A stretch of DNA of 64,000 nucleotides from Phragmitibacter sp965284365 (GTDB lineage: Bacteria; Verrucomicrobiota; Verrucomicrobiia; Verrucomicrobiales; Verrucomicrobiaceae), in NCBI GenBank assembly GCA_965284365.1, contig OZ260079.1, positions 6,324,001 to 6,388,000 on the forward strand. Direction: 5' to 3'. Of the stretch, positions 52,253-61,832 are shown in pieces (positions within the stretch are counted from its first letter, which is position 1; each line of letters opens with the position of its first letter). Made by a program: the position numbers and the translations under genes. The notes under the pieces are model-generated. The model searched no databases. It was not told the origin of the DNA and saw only the letters and a list, made by a program, of their open reading frames with translations.

Positions 52253-55200
52253 TTAATGGGAGGTGACGAAAGGATCACTGCTCAGCACCGCGCGTGTCAT
52301 CATGAGCGTGGCTGCCACCTCAGCCGGAGGCAGGCCGGGCACGCGCGGGGCCTCGCCGGTGGCATCGAGGATTTTAGCTGCGTCCGTTGGTTGGGATACA
52401 AAGTAGCTGCGGGATTCACTAATCAACTGAGCCAATGCCTGCTTCTGATGTTCAGACGGTGGCTTCCCAGCGAGATGCAGGAAAGCCATCTCGACACGAT
52501 CCGCGTCCTGCGCTGCGGCCGGATAGTCGCGCACTAGTTTTTCACCCAGCACGCGCGCCGCTTCCAGAAAGCCCGTGTCATTCAGCAGTGCCAGTGCCTG
52601 CAGCGGCGTCAGTGTGGGCTGGCGTTTCACCAGGCAAAACTCGCGCGTGGGAGCATCAAAGATATTCATTACGGGCGGCGGACTGGTGCGACGCCAGAAG
52701 GTGTACAAGCTGCGGCGGTGCAGGTTGTCTCCCTTATCTTGTTCGTAGACGTGTTGGGTTCCATTGTCCTCCCAGATACCGGCGGGTTGGTAGGGCTTCA
52801 CACTGGGACCACCGATGGCGGGAATTAACAATCCACTCGCCGTCAAAGCGCTGTCCCTGAGTTGTTCCGCAGAGAGGCGGAAACTGGGACCGCGACCCAA
52901 ATAGATGTTGTCAGGATCCTGACGTCGCAGAGCTGTATCTGCGGGAATGGATGACTGCCGAAAGGTCCTTGAAAGCGCGATCTCGCGGCACAGTGCTTTG
53001 ATGTCCCAACCGCTCTCCACGAAATGCAGCGCCAACCAGTCCAAGAGCTTCGGGTGACTGGGCACACTTCCTTGCAGACCGAAATCCTGGGGAGTAGCCA
53101 CCAGTCCTCTGCCGAAGAACAGCGCCCAGATACGGTTCACCTCCACGCGGCTTGTCAGCGGGTGGCGCGGATCAGTGAGCCACTCCGCTAACCCTCTACG
53201 ATCGCGTGAAGCATTCGTGGAAAATGGAATCAGCACCGCAGGAGTGCCGGGCTGCACGGCCGCTCCGGGCTGCTTGAAGTCTCCTCGATTCAACATCGTG
53301 GTCTCGCGCTTTGGCCCGTGAGACTCGTCCATCACCATCATCTCCCGCAGAGCGGTGGAAAACTCACTCTCTGCCCGCCTCGCCGCAGTAAGCAAAGCCA
53401 GCGCGGAACGGCAGTCAGCATCCACTTCACGCATGTACCATTGAGCCCATGGCGCGTCATCGGAAGCGGCCCCACCATGCATCAGATAAGCCACTTCAAC
53501 GGGACTGAGTTGCCGGTCATACGCCCGCAATTCATCGACCGCCGCGCCCCGCAGGCCGGTATCCAGCGTGCGGCCTCCGATCTTCAGGCTGATGGCATTG
53601 CCCGCATCAGCGTCTGCTACTTTGACATTGTCCAGGTCACCCCACTCCGGCAGGTAGTCAATGTCCCGGTAAAGATGGTCCCGCACGACTTTGGTTGGGA
53701 TCGGCTGTCCGTCTATAAACAGGCTAAGCCCGGCGGCGCGGCTGGAGCCGTCATAGGTGACGGCCACATGCCGCCACGCCTTAAATTCCATCTTCTCCTC
53801 CGCCTGAATGCGAATGGCATTACCGGGGTAAAAGTGCGCCAGCGTGGCAGTCAGCTTGCCGTCTTCGAAAGTGAGTTCATAGCCGCGGTTCGCCGCATCC
53901 AGTCCGGCACGGCTGCGATGCAGGATGACTCCCCTCTCCGGTGTGTTCTCCGCCTGAAACCAAAGGGAGAACGTGAAAGGTTGCCACTGTCTGTAGTGTG
54001 CCAGTTGCGGCGGCACCGCATACTTTTTGGGATTATCGCTGCGGAATCCGCACGCTCTGCCGAATTTTCCAAGCGTCTCTTCTTTAGAGGAAACCGCTCC
54101 ACTTAGCAGTTGTCCGGGATCGCTGTCTGCAACATAAACGCGCTTCTCATTCTGCACCAAATCAAAGCTCACATACACCTCCGGCTGAGGCATGAGCGCC
54201 TCCATGCGAACATTGACGTTAGGGGAACTCCACTCATGCCACAGTCCTTCACCACGCCCGGGCGGCGCATGATGTTTCAGCCACGCTCTGTAACGTTCAC
54301 TCGCAGTGTCCTTGGCGTGTTGCCAGGCCGCTTCCGCATCTGCCACAGCTTTCTTGAGTGCTTGATGCCGCGCTTCTTCACCCGGCTGATACACGAAAGT
54401 CGAGGGTGCCGGAATCCCGTTCGTGTAACGCGAAAAGAGGCCAAGTTCGTCAATCTTGTCAAAGAACGCCGCCATCTGGTAATACTCCTTCGCGGAGATG
54501 GGATCATACTTGTGATCATGGCAGCGGGCGCACTCCATGGTTAGGCCGAGCACCGCCGTGGCCGTCGTATTGACGCGATCAAACACCTGGTCCCAGCGGA
54601 ACTCCTCTGGGTCGCTTCCAGACTCATTGGACTGCACCGCAAGCCGATGAAAAGCGGTGGCGATCTTTTGCTCCTGCGTGGCATGCGGCATGAGGTCGCC
54701 CGCCATCTGCCACCGCAGAAATTCATCATACGGGAGATTTTCGTTGAAGGCTTTGATCACCCAGTCCCGCCATGGCCACATGAGACTGTCCGCATCTTCA
54801 TGCCTTCCGTAGGTATCAGCGTAGCGCGCCGCATCCAGCCACGAGGCCGCCAGCCGTTCTCCATAGTGGGGGGAGTCAAGCAGACGATCCACGGCCCTCT
54901 CGTAGGCGTTTGGAGAACTGTCCCCGGTGAAGGCTTTGATCTCATCCACTGTGGGGGTGAGCCCCGTTAAAGCTAGCGTCACGCGGCGCAGGAGTTCCTC
55001 TGGCTCTGCCTCAGGTGAAGACTGCCAATCCCTGGCCGCTAGTGCCTCCTGAATGAAAGCATCGATAGGATGCTCATCTTTCCGGGGAACGTCTGGCACG
55101 ACAGGTGGGACGAATGCCCAATGCGTCTCATAAGGAGCACCCTGGTTGATCCAGCGGATGAGAATGGACTTCTCCGCCTCAGAAAGAGCATCATGCTTCT

Positions 55201-56584
55201 CCGGTGGCGGCATGATGTCATCCGCATCCTTCGTGCTGATGCGCTCCACCAGGCTGCTGGCAATTGCCTGACCGGGAACAATCGCTTTGCTGGCCAACGC
55301 CGCTTCGCGCTGATCCAACCGCAGATCGCCTTTGCGGTTGCCGGCGTCTGATCCGTGACACGCGAAACACTTCCCGCTTAGGATCGGCCGAACTTCGTAG
55401 TTGTAGGAAACAGAAGCGGAAGGAGCCGCAGGCTCAAGCGCTGACGCTGCTGTCGCCCACAACAGGCTCAGCAGCATCACTGATGCTTTTGTCAGAGCAC
55501 TCTTCACACCGTTGGTTGCGCTCTTTGTTGGCTGATTTTCTGGAGGCAACGGCAGTTGCAAAATCAGCGCCGTATTGTCTGGAGCTGACTCAGCGGTGAG
55601 AGTGCCGCCGTGCTCTTCGGCGATCCACCGGGCAATGCTCAGTCCGAGGCCGCAACCGTCGGAGACCGTGCCGCGGGATGTGCCACTGCGGAAGAACCGA
55701 TCGAAGATCTTCGGCAGTTCCTCGGCATCAATGCCTCGCCCCCCACTGCGCACCGTGACCTTCGCGTGCGTGGCATTCCGCAGAAGCGTGTACTCCACGT
55801 AACCTTTGTCCCGGTTGTACTTCACCGCATTATCCGTTAGGTTCAGCAGCAGCTGACGCAGCCGGTGCCGGTCTACCAGCACGTGGCACGGCTCGGGCGC
55901 GATTACATTCACCTTCAGATCCTGCAGCTGCCCCAGAATGCTGGCTTCGCTGGCGGCGTCGGTGACGAGTTCTGCCAAATCCAACGATTCAAGACTAAGC
56001 TTCACTTGATGCGCGTCCCCCTGCGTCAGGAGGGTCAGTCCGGACACAATGTGATTCAGCCGCTCGGCCTCATCCAGCCAGACAAAGAGCCGGTCGCGCT
56101 GCGCCTCAGACAGGTTCTCATCAGCCAGAGCCTTTTCGAATCCATCCTTGAGGATGGTCAGCGGCGTCTTAAGTTCATGGGACGCATGCAACGTGAACTC
56201 GCGCACCTTCTGGAATGACGCGTCGAGCCGGGCCATCATGTCATTTAGTACAGAAGCCAGCCGGTCCAGTTCATCTCCATTCCCGGTAAGCGGGATTTGC
56301 TTGTGCAGACTATCCTCATGAATGTGCTCCGCCGCCTGAGTCAGGGTAACAATGGGCGACAGCGAACGGCGCGTCAGCCACCAACTCGCAATCGCCAGCA
56401 GCACCACCGGCGCACATGACACGGCTGCGGCGGTGAGAATGAGCCGCCAGTTGGCGCCATCGCCATTCTGGGTCACACCCTGGCTGTGCAGTTCTTTCCA
56501 GGCAATAAGGATGGAAATGACGCTGGCAGCCAGAAACAGACCGACTTGCCCCCAAAAGAGGCGGGTTCGCAAAGAGCCTTTCAT
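52253..56584 (-). CDS. Sensor histidine kinase fused to PSD1-type cytochrome/DUF1549/DUF1553 protein
   Basis: 1,443 residues in one frame. Kinase: membrane helices about 13-29 and 47-70, HAMP about 70-125, HisKA with His136 (HASHELKTPL), HATPase with LLNLTDNAVKYN and GCGLGLSIARWI. G1 reads VRSGGRGID, with Ser280 where Asp is conserved. Residues 361-383 (KSALTKASVMLLSLLWATAA) look like a signal peptide. Then: haem-binding CFACH at 406-410, DUF1549 including the CARCHDHKYDP motif, a LamG-like sandwich (FTFSLWFQAEN, WRHVAVTYDG), and DUF1553 (SRVEVNRIWALFFGRGL). PSD1 proteins are extracytoplasmic and of unknown reaction. The first ATG overlaps the response regulator stop. A GTG at 55507 (Val360) could start a separate PSD1 protein. 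Confidence 0.85.
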   Translation of the reverse strand: MKGSLRTRLFWGQVGLFLAASVISILIAWKELHSQGVTQNGDGANWRLILTAAAVSCAPVVLLAIASWWLTRRSLSPIVTLTQAAEHIHEDSLHKQIPLTGNGDELDRLASVLNDMMARLDASFQKVREFTLHASHELKTPLTILKDGFEKALADENLSEAQRDRLFVWLDEAERLNHIVSGLTLLTQGDAHQVKLSLESLDLAELVTDAASEASILGQLQDLKVNVIAPEPCHVLVDRHRLRQLLLNLTDNAVKYNRDKGYVEYTLLRNATHAKVTVRSGGRGIDAEELPKIFDRFFRSGTSRGTVSDGCGLGLSIARWIAEEHGGTLTAESAPDNTALILQLPLPPENQPTKSATNGVKSALTKASVMLLSLLWATAASALEPAAPSASVSYNYEVRPILSGKCFACHGSDAGNRKGDLRLDQREAALASKAIVPGQAIASSLVERISTKDADDIMPPPEKHDALSEAEKSILIRWINQGAPYETHWAFVPPVVPDVPRKDEHPIDAFIQEALAARDWQSSPEAEPEELLRRVTLALTGLTPTVDEIKAFTGDSSPNAYERAVDRLLDSPHYGERLAASWLDAARYADTYGRHEDADSLMWPWRDWVIKAFNENLPYDEFLRWQMAGDLMPHATQEQKIATAFHRLAVQSNESGSDPEEFRWDQVFDRVNTTATAVLGLTMECARCHDHKYDPISAKEYYQMAAFFDKIDELGLFSRYTNGIPAPSTFVYQPGEEARHQALKKAVADAEAAWQHAKDTASERYRAWLKHHAPPGRGEGLWHEWSSPNVNVRMEALMPQPEVYVSFDLVQNEKRVYVADSDPGQLLSGAVSSKEETLGKFGRACGFRSDNPKKYAVPPQLAHYRQWQPFTFSLWFQAENTPERGVILHRSRAGLDAANRGYELTFEDGKLTATLAHFYPGNAIRIQAEEKMEFKAWRHVAVTYDGSSRAAGLSLFIDGQPIPTKVVRDHLYRDIDYLPEWGDLDNVKVADADAGNAISLKIGGRTLDTGLRGAAVDELRAYDRQLSPVEVAYLMHGGAASDDAPWAQWYMREVDADCRSALALLTAARRAESEFSTALREMMVMDESHGPKRETTMLNRGDFKQPGAAVQPGTPAVLIPFSTNASRDRRGLAEWLTDPRHPLTSRVEVNRIWALFFGRGLVATPQDFGLQGSVPSHPKLLDWLALHFVESGWDIKALCREIALSRTFRQSSIPADTALRRQDPDNIYLGRGPSFRLSAEQLRDSALTASGLLIPAIGGPSVKPYQPAGIWEDNGTQHVYEQDKGDNLHRRSLYTFWRRTSPPPVMNIFDAPTREFCLVKRQPTLTPLQALALLNDTGFLEAARVLGEKLVRDYPAAAQDADRVEMAFLHLAGKPPSEHQKQALAQLISESRSYFVSQPTDAAKILDATGEAPRVPGLPPAEVAATLMMTRAVLSSDPFVTSH

Positions 56585-57375
56585 GGAGCTTTCTCACCCA
56601 TCATATATCCCACGCCTCTGATGGTGTGAAGAAAAGGTGTCGCATGGCCGTAGTCGATCTTCTCCCGCAGCTTCCGAATATAGACGTCCACGAGGTTGGT
56701 TCCCGGGTCAAACGAGTAGTCCCACACCAGCCGGAGCAGCATGGTGCGGGTGCACACGTTCCCCATGTTTTGCATGAGTACCTCCACCACACGGAATTCG
56801 CGCGGACTAAGGTCAAGATTTCTGCCGGCACGCGTGGCGCTGCGGTGGGGCACATCCACGGTCAGATCTCCCAGACGCAACAGTATGGCGCCCGTCTCCC
56901 CGCCGCGCCGGGTGATGGCCCGCAGCCGCGCAATCACCTCCGCCATGGAGAACGGCTTGGCCAGATAGTCGTCCGCACCGGCGTTCAGTCCGCTGATACG
57001 CTGATCCACATCACCCCGTGCGGATAGCAGCAACACGGGTGTGGAATTGCTCATGGCTCGCAGCGTCCGGATGGCGGTAAGGCCATCACACCCTGGCAGC
57101 ATGATGTCCATGATGACCGCATCAAAGGCCCGCGTGGTAATCCGCTTTACGGCGTCGTCACCCCGGCTGAGGAGCTCTGCCGTCCAACCCACCTCTTCCA
57201 ATCCCTTCCGCAACACCTCGGCAACCCGCTGATCGTCCTCTACGGCCAGCACCGTCATGGATCGGTTGCCATCGCTCGAAAAAGATGGTGAAGAGCTGGG
57301 GGGCATCGTCTTGGTGACTCCGAGATTGCCACCAAACCTCCCGCTAGCCACCGAAAAACTCGGAGACCAGTTCAT
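56581..57375 (-). CDS. OmpR/PhoB-family response regulator
   Basis: 264 residues from the ATG at 57375; the family-typical start is the ATG at 57258 (MTVLAVEDDQRVAEVL), and another lies at 57306. The receiver domain has the acidic pair EDD, the phospho-acceptor Asp in FDAVIMDIMLPGCDG, and Lys in DYLAKPFSMAEV. The C-terminal winged helix is the OmpR type (LDLSPREFRVVEVLMQNMGN, VDVYIRKLREKIDYG, IRGVGYMM). It overlaps the start of the kinase ORF by four bases, so the two are coupled and probably form one two-component system. Its targets could include the downstream DUF1501 operon, which is inference. Confidence 0.93.
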   Translation of the reverse strand: MNWSPSFSVASGRFGGNLGVTKTMPPSSSPSFSSDGNRSMTVLAVEDDQRVAEVLRKGLEEVGWTAELLSRGDDAVKRITTRAFDAVIMDIMLPGCDGLTAIRTLRAMSNSTPVLLLSARGDVDQRISGLNAGADDYLAKPFSMAEVIARLRAITRRGGETGAILLRLGDLTVDVPHRSATRAGRNLDLSPREFRVVEVLMQNMGNVCTRTMLLRLVWDYSFDPGTNLVDVYIRKLREKIDYGHATPFLHTIRGVGYMMGEKAP

Positions 57376-57418
57376 ATGAAGGAATCTTCATGTAGAGAAG
57401 CGGGATGGAGCCCGACCA

Positions 57419-59590
57419 TCACTCCCTCCCCTTCCCCACCTCATCTTCCGCCCGTAACCTATCCAGGATCTTGACCTTCTCCGCGTAAGCAGGTGTGCCC
57501 GGTGCAGGTAATTTTTGCGCCAAGGCATAGGCTTCAAAGAACCGGCTCATACGTCGCTGCGTCCTCTCTTGTAGTCTTACGGCGATGATCTGCTCATTTA
57601 TTAATTCAAGCGGGGAGAACCGGGCTGGGGCTTTGGAGCCTGCCATTAGCTCTGGCGCATACCAGTGATCATACTCGGCACCCGTGTTCGTGGCCTCTTG
57701 CACGCCATGCTGGATCAGAGCCTGCGCCGTCTCCAAATGCTTGAGGGCTTTGGCAAAGTGATCCGCAGCCTGTCGCAAAGCAGGTGCCAGCGCTTCACAT
57801 CGCGCCACGTCATCCTTAAAGGGCGCATAGTCCCTGAACCCATACGGTTTACTCGGTTCCGGATTGGCGGGCTTCACTGCGTTTAGCGCTTCCAGCGTGA
57901 GCGGACATTTCAGGGAGGGTCCGGACCAGGCAGGCCTCAGACCGTGCCAATAGAGGGTATTGTCTGACTGGATTTGTTGGGCGGACTCAATCTCCATCCA
58001 AGCGGCCAGGATCCCCGATGCCGCTTTGGCGCCTAAGCGTTTCGCCGCTAAACCTTTCGCCCAGCCCTCGATCTTCTCTGGAGCAAGGTGCTCTGGGTGA
58101 AACGTTAACTCACGCAGCGCAATAGCATTGGCCTGAATGTATTCCGCCATCGTGCCCCATTGATCGAAATAACCATCCGCCCCCAGATCATTCCACCGCC
58201 GCAATTTCGCAGCGACACCGAGAGGGAAATCGTAGAGCGCGGTCACACCCAAACCCTGTGGCAGGTAGCTTCCCTTCATCTCGTTAAACACCGTATCATC
58301 ACCCCAGAAGAAAATGTCATAACCGAGAAATTTCTGTCCCTGCCGCTGCGCCAGAGTTTTGGAGCTGATAAGAAAATCAGTCTTCTTGCGGTCAAAAGAC
58401 CAGGCCTCTCCATCCGGTGTCATTGTGAACCCTATGCCGACAGGTAGCTTCGCCTGCTCCGGCAGATAGTTCGGATCACCGCGAAACTTCCAACCCCAGG
58501 CGACAGAGAACACTTGAAAATCCGCTCGCATCTTGCGTCCCTCCTCCACCATCAGCGAGATTAGCCGATTGTATTGAGTCAGCTTGCTGACCCCCTTGTG
58601 CCGGGGACAAGTCGCTGGATCACAGAGCTCGCCGCTGGAGTCCATGGTGAAGACGAGAAACATCGAGATGCCCGGAAAGTCCGTGAGGAATTGCCTCACC
58701 AAACGGCGATACTCCTGCTCCACTTTTGGATGAGCGAGACACAATACCTTCCCCTGATACGTGCCCGTGTCAGAGAGGCAATCTGCCGGGAAACGCTTCA
58801 GAAAGGCCTCCCGCACTTCATCTGTCAGCCAGGGCCCGCCCTGACAGGGAATTTCGCAGAGCCACATGGCGCCATCCAGGCCATAGGGCTTGCACCAGTC
58901 CAGGTACTGCCTGAGCTGCGCGCGATTCTTCTCCAGCTTCTCCGTATTCACCGCCTGCGGAAAAACCTCTGAAGGAACAAAACTGAACAGCGTCTTTTCA
59001 ACATGCCAGTCGTGAGTGAGATGAGCCACGTTTCCACCGCAGCGGGCCATGAACTCAAAGTCACTCCGTCGGTAGCTGCCAAATCCACCCCGCACACGCG
59101 GATGCAGCAGACGGAGTTTCATGGACGGCGCTGCGCGACTCGAAAACCCTTGCGGCACGCCTCCTTGCTCCGCCATCACATCTTCCAATTCATAAACGCC
59201 GTAGAGCACTGCACGAGCATTGGATCCGTTGACTATGATCGCGCCGTCCCTCTCCAATATCTCGTAGTCATCGTCTTCGGATGGCGATGAAGCGGTGGTG
59301 TCCGCCTTGATACTTAGGAGAATGTTGCCAGGTTTTGGCATCTCTCCCGCAGCCGCCTCATCCGGGCTCGTGGATATCAAAATTTCCTTGCCCGTTCTCG
59401 CCTTCAGAAACTGCTGCAATTCCCTTACTGCCGTCTTGATGGGTAAGTCATCTGCGGTGGTCTGGATCTGCAAAAACGAAGAGGCCGGGATGACGCTTGC
59501 GGAGGCCGAACCATCGGCGGCATAAACCATCACACTTGATGCCATCCATGACATCAGGAAGGCGGACAGAGCGGCTAAAAAAATCCTCAC
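57419..59590 (-). CDS. Secreted glycoside hydrolase-like protein (GH67/GH20-like architecture)
   Basis: 723 residues. Signal peptide MRIFLAALSAFLMSWMASSV. Residues about 35-150 resemble the N-terminal domain of alpha-glucuronidases and hexosaminidases (DLPIKTAVRELQQFLKARTG, ILERDGAIIVNGSNARAVLYG, YELEDVM). A TIM-barrel-like core follows (LRLLHPRVRGGFGSYRRSD, GLDGAMWLCEIPCQGGPWL, MFLVFTMDSSGELCDPATC). A helical C-terminal region (about 560-723) follows. DUF4838 and GH67 share this plan, but the exact family is not certain. The sugar acted on is unknown. It lies 62 bases after a sulfatase on the same strand. Confidence 0.7.
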   Translation of the reverse strand: MRIFLAALSAFLMSWMASSVMVYAADGSASASVIPASSFLQIQTTADDLPIKTAVRELQQFLKARTGKEILISTSPDEAAAGEMPKPGNILLSIKADTTASSPSEDDDYEILERDGAIIVNGSNARAVLYGVYELEDVMAEQGGVPQGFSSRAAPSMKLRLLHPRVRGGFGSYRRSDFEFMARCGGNVAHLTHDWHVEKTLFSFVPSEVFPQAVNTEKLEKNRAQLRQYLDWCKPYGLDGAMWLCEIPCQGGPWLTDEVREAFLKRFPADCLSDTGTYQGKVLCLAHPKVEQEYRRLVRQFLTDFPGISMFLVFTMDSSGELCDPATCPRHKGVSKLTQYNRLISLMVEEGRKMRADFQVFSVAWGWKFRGDPNYLPEQAKLPVGIGFTMTPDGEAWSFDRKKTDFLISSKTLAQRQGQKFLGYDIFFWGDDTVFNEMKGSYLPQGLGVTALYDFPLGVAAKLRRWNDLGADGYFDQWGTMAEYIQANAIALRELTFHPEHLAPEKIEGWAKGLAAKRLGAKAASGILAAWMEIESAQQIQSDNTLYWHGLRPAWSGPSLKCPLTLEALNAVKPANPEPSKPYGFRDYAPFKDDVARCEALAPALRQAADHFAKALKHLETAQALIQHGVQEATNTGAEYDHWYAPELMAGSKAPARFSPLELINEQIIAVRLQERTQRRMSRFFEAYALAQKLPAPGTPAYAEKVKILDRLRAEDEVGKGRE

Positions 59591-59652
59591 GAATCAGCAA
59601 ACGCTTCGGGATTCGCCTTATTGCGCGCTGAAGCCGGTTAGAAAAAAATGAC

Positions 59653-61737
59653 TCACTTCGGCGCAACGACAACTTCCGCCGACTCGATAGCACCTTTATA
59701 CGGATTGGCACCGGTATAAGGGCCTACGACTGCTCCCCCATCTTTCCCAATGTCCAGACCGTCCTTGGGATTCCCTTTGATGAGTCCTTTACGTTTGGCA
59801 GTAACGGATTTCGCACCGACGGAGAGCGAGACAGCTCCGTCGGAAGCGAGTTTTGCCGTCACGGTTTGGGGACCGACGAGAGGCTCGGGAAAGGCCACTT
59901 GTGTGACTTTCTCGCTGCTGCGGATCAGGAAGGTCAGCTTGCCTTCATGGATCGAGAGGGAGTAGCCATTGACTGTCCCTCCGTGCGCCACGATGACGCC
60001 ATCACCTGGTACCGCCTCAAACTTTGCCGTGATAGTGAAACCCTTCCCTCCAACATTCGGCGCCTTATCTCCGTCGAGATGATCGCCATTTTTAAGAGTT
60101 ACTCGACTTGGTCCCTTGGATTCTTTTTTATCTTTATCGCCCGCGCGCCATCCGCCGAGAGGAAGGACGTTTGATGCGGCAGCCCACGTCTGCCATTTAT
60201 CCGCGAGCGCTTTGACGACTTCCGGACGTGAGGCCGCCAGATCATGCTGCTCGCTGCGATCCTGAGCCAGATCATAAAGACGCCATGGTTGATTCTCCAA
60301 AGCGACGAGCTTCAGATCTCCATCTCTGATCGCGCGATTGCCTTCGTGTTCCCAAAAGATGGGCTGCGTGCGCGCCAGTTTTTCGCCCTTAAACGCGGGA
60401 ACCAAACTGACCCCTGCCGCTGGCGTTATGACCTTGCCATTGAACTCCTTGGGATACGTAGCGCCCGCAACATCCACGGCAGTCGCCAACAGATCGACCA
60501 GATGCGCTGGCTGCTTTTCCAGAGCGCCTCGGCGTGCTTCCGGGATACCCTTGGGCCAATGGGCGATGAGCGGTGTCGAAATGCCGCCTTCATCCGTGTA
60601 GTGCTTGTAGCGGACAAATGGAGTATTGTTCAGCGTGGCCCAGCACTGACCGATGAAGACATCCGAATCCGCACTGCCCAACTTCTCGCCATTCGACTTG
60701 CCCTGAATACCGGCCTCCGCATTGCCGCCGTTGTCGCTCAGAAAAAGGATCAGCGTATTGTCGAGTTGGCCGCGTTGCTTCAGGCCATCGACAATCCGCC
60801 CCACGGCCATGTCCATCCGCTCGATGACCGCCGCATAAATGGCCATGAGGTGGTCGTAGCGATCTTTCTGCTCGGGCGTAAGGCTGTCCCACGCGGGCAC
60901 TTCTTCGGGACGGGGTGAGAGCGGCCACTTCTCATCTATCAGTCCGGCTGCAACTTGGCGACGATAGCGCTCTTCGCGTAGCTTGTCCCAGCCTGCCATG
61001 AATTTTCCGCGCCAGCGGGTTATGTCCGCCTCGGGAGCCTGCAGAGGGAAGTGGGGGGCATTGAATCCGGTGTAGAGAAAGAACGGCTTCTTCGCCGCGA
61101 TCGCTTCATCCACGAACTTCAGACCGAAATCCGCCCACAGATCCGTCGAATACCAGTCCTTCGGAACCGGCCCATTGCCATCATTCTTCACTTCCTCTCC
61201 ATTGTAAAACAGGCGCGCGTTTTTGCCCTGCGGGTAATAAAAGCCGCCTGCCGCGGCCGTCAGCGTGCGCTGAAACCCACGCTTCTCTGGAAACACGCCC
61301 AGATTCTGGCCCACATGCCACTTGCCCGTCATGGCGGTAAAATAGCCAGCGGTGCTTAAGACTTCCGGGATGGTGACACAGGTGTCATTAAGCCGTCCGC
61401 TGTAGCCGGGATAAACCTTGCCGTCCTTGTCCCGATGTTCCTCGGTCATGTGGCCAACTCCTGCCTGATGCGGATACAACCCCGTAAGCAACGATGCCCG
61501 AGTAGGGCAGCAGCGCGCCGTATTATAGAACTGCGTGAAACGCACGCCCTTACTGGCCAGCTTGTCGAGATTCGGAGTTTTCAGCTCACCGCCATAGCAG
61601 CCGATATCTGACCAACCCATATCATCCACCAGCATGATGAGCACATTGGGTTTGGACTTGTCTGCCTGAGCATAAGCCGTCGCGCCGCTAGAGCCAAGTG
61701 CCACCAGGAGGCTGAGGAAGTTGAGAAGAAGTTTCAT
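59653..61737 (-). CDS. Secreted sulfatase with LamG-like C-terminal domain
   Basis: 694 residues from the ATG at 61737, which has GGGGAG just upstream. Signal peptide MKLLLNFLSLLVALGSSGAT. Sulfatase motifs: NVLIMLVDDMGWSD with metal Asp residues, ARCCPTRASLLTG where Cys76 is the formylglycine site (C-x-P-T-R), GFNAPHFPLQAP and LFLSDNGGNAEAG. The C-terminal part (about 560-690) is a LamG-like beta-sandwich (GFTITAKFEAVPGDGVIVAHG, then YTGANPYKGAIESAEVV), likely sugar-binding. It should remove sulfate from a glycan at the cell surface. It is the second sulfatase in the window; the first is at 39139. No maturase is near. Confidence 0.94.
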   Translation of the reverse strand: MKLLLNFLSLLVALGSSGATAYAQADKSKPNVLIMLVDDMGWSDIGCYGGELKTPNLDKLASKGVRFTQFYNTARCCPTRASLLTGLYPHQAGVGHMTEEHRDKDGKVYPGYSGRLNDTCVTIPEVLSTAGYFTAMTGKWHVGQNLGVFPEKRGFQRTLTAAAGGFYYPQGKNARLFYNGEEVKNDGNGPVPKDWYSTDLWADFGLKFVDEAIAAKKPFFLYTGFNAPHFPLQAPEADITRWRGKFMAGWDKLREERYRRQVAAGLIDEKWPLSPRPEEVPAWDSLTPEQKDRYDHLMAIYAAVIERMDMAVGRIVDGLKQRGQLDNTLILFLSDNGGNAEAGIQGKSNGEKLGSADSDVFIGQCWATLNNTPFVRYKHYTDEGGISTPLIAHWPKGIPEARRGALEKQPAHLVDLLATAVDVAGATYPKEFNGKVITPAAGVSLVPAFKGEKLARTQPIFWEHEGNRAIRDGDLKLVALENQPWRLYDLAQDRSEQHDLAASRPEVVKALADKWQTWAAASNVLPLGGWRAGDKDKKESKGPSRVTLKNGDHLDGDKAPNVGGKGFTITAKFEAVPGDGVIVAHGGTVNGYSLSIHEGKLTFLIRSSEKVTQVAFPEPLVGPQTVTAKLASDGAVSLSVGAKSVTAKRKGLIKGNPKDGLDIGKDGGAVVGPYTGANPYKGAIESAEVVVAPK

Positions 61738-61832
61738 GTGCGTGACTCCCCGAAGCCTAAAACCCACGCTGATCGCGTGCAATCCCATTCCTCTGCGTGA
61801 ATGAAGAGCCGACGAGGGCCGTTGATAACAAG

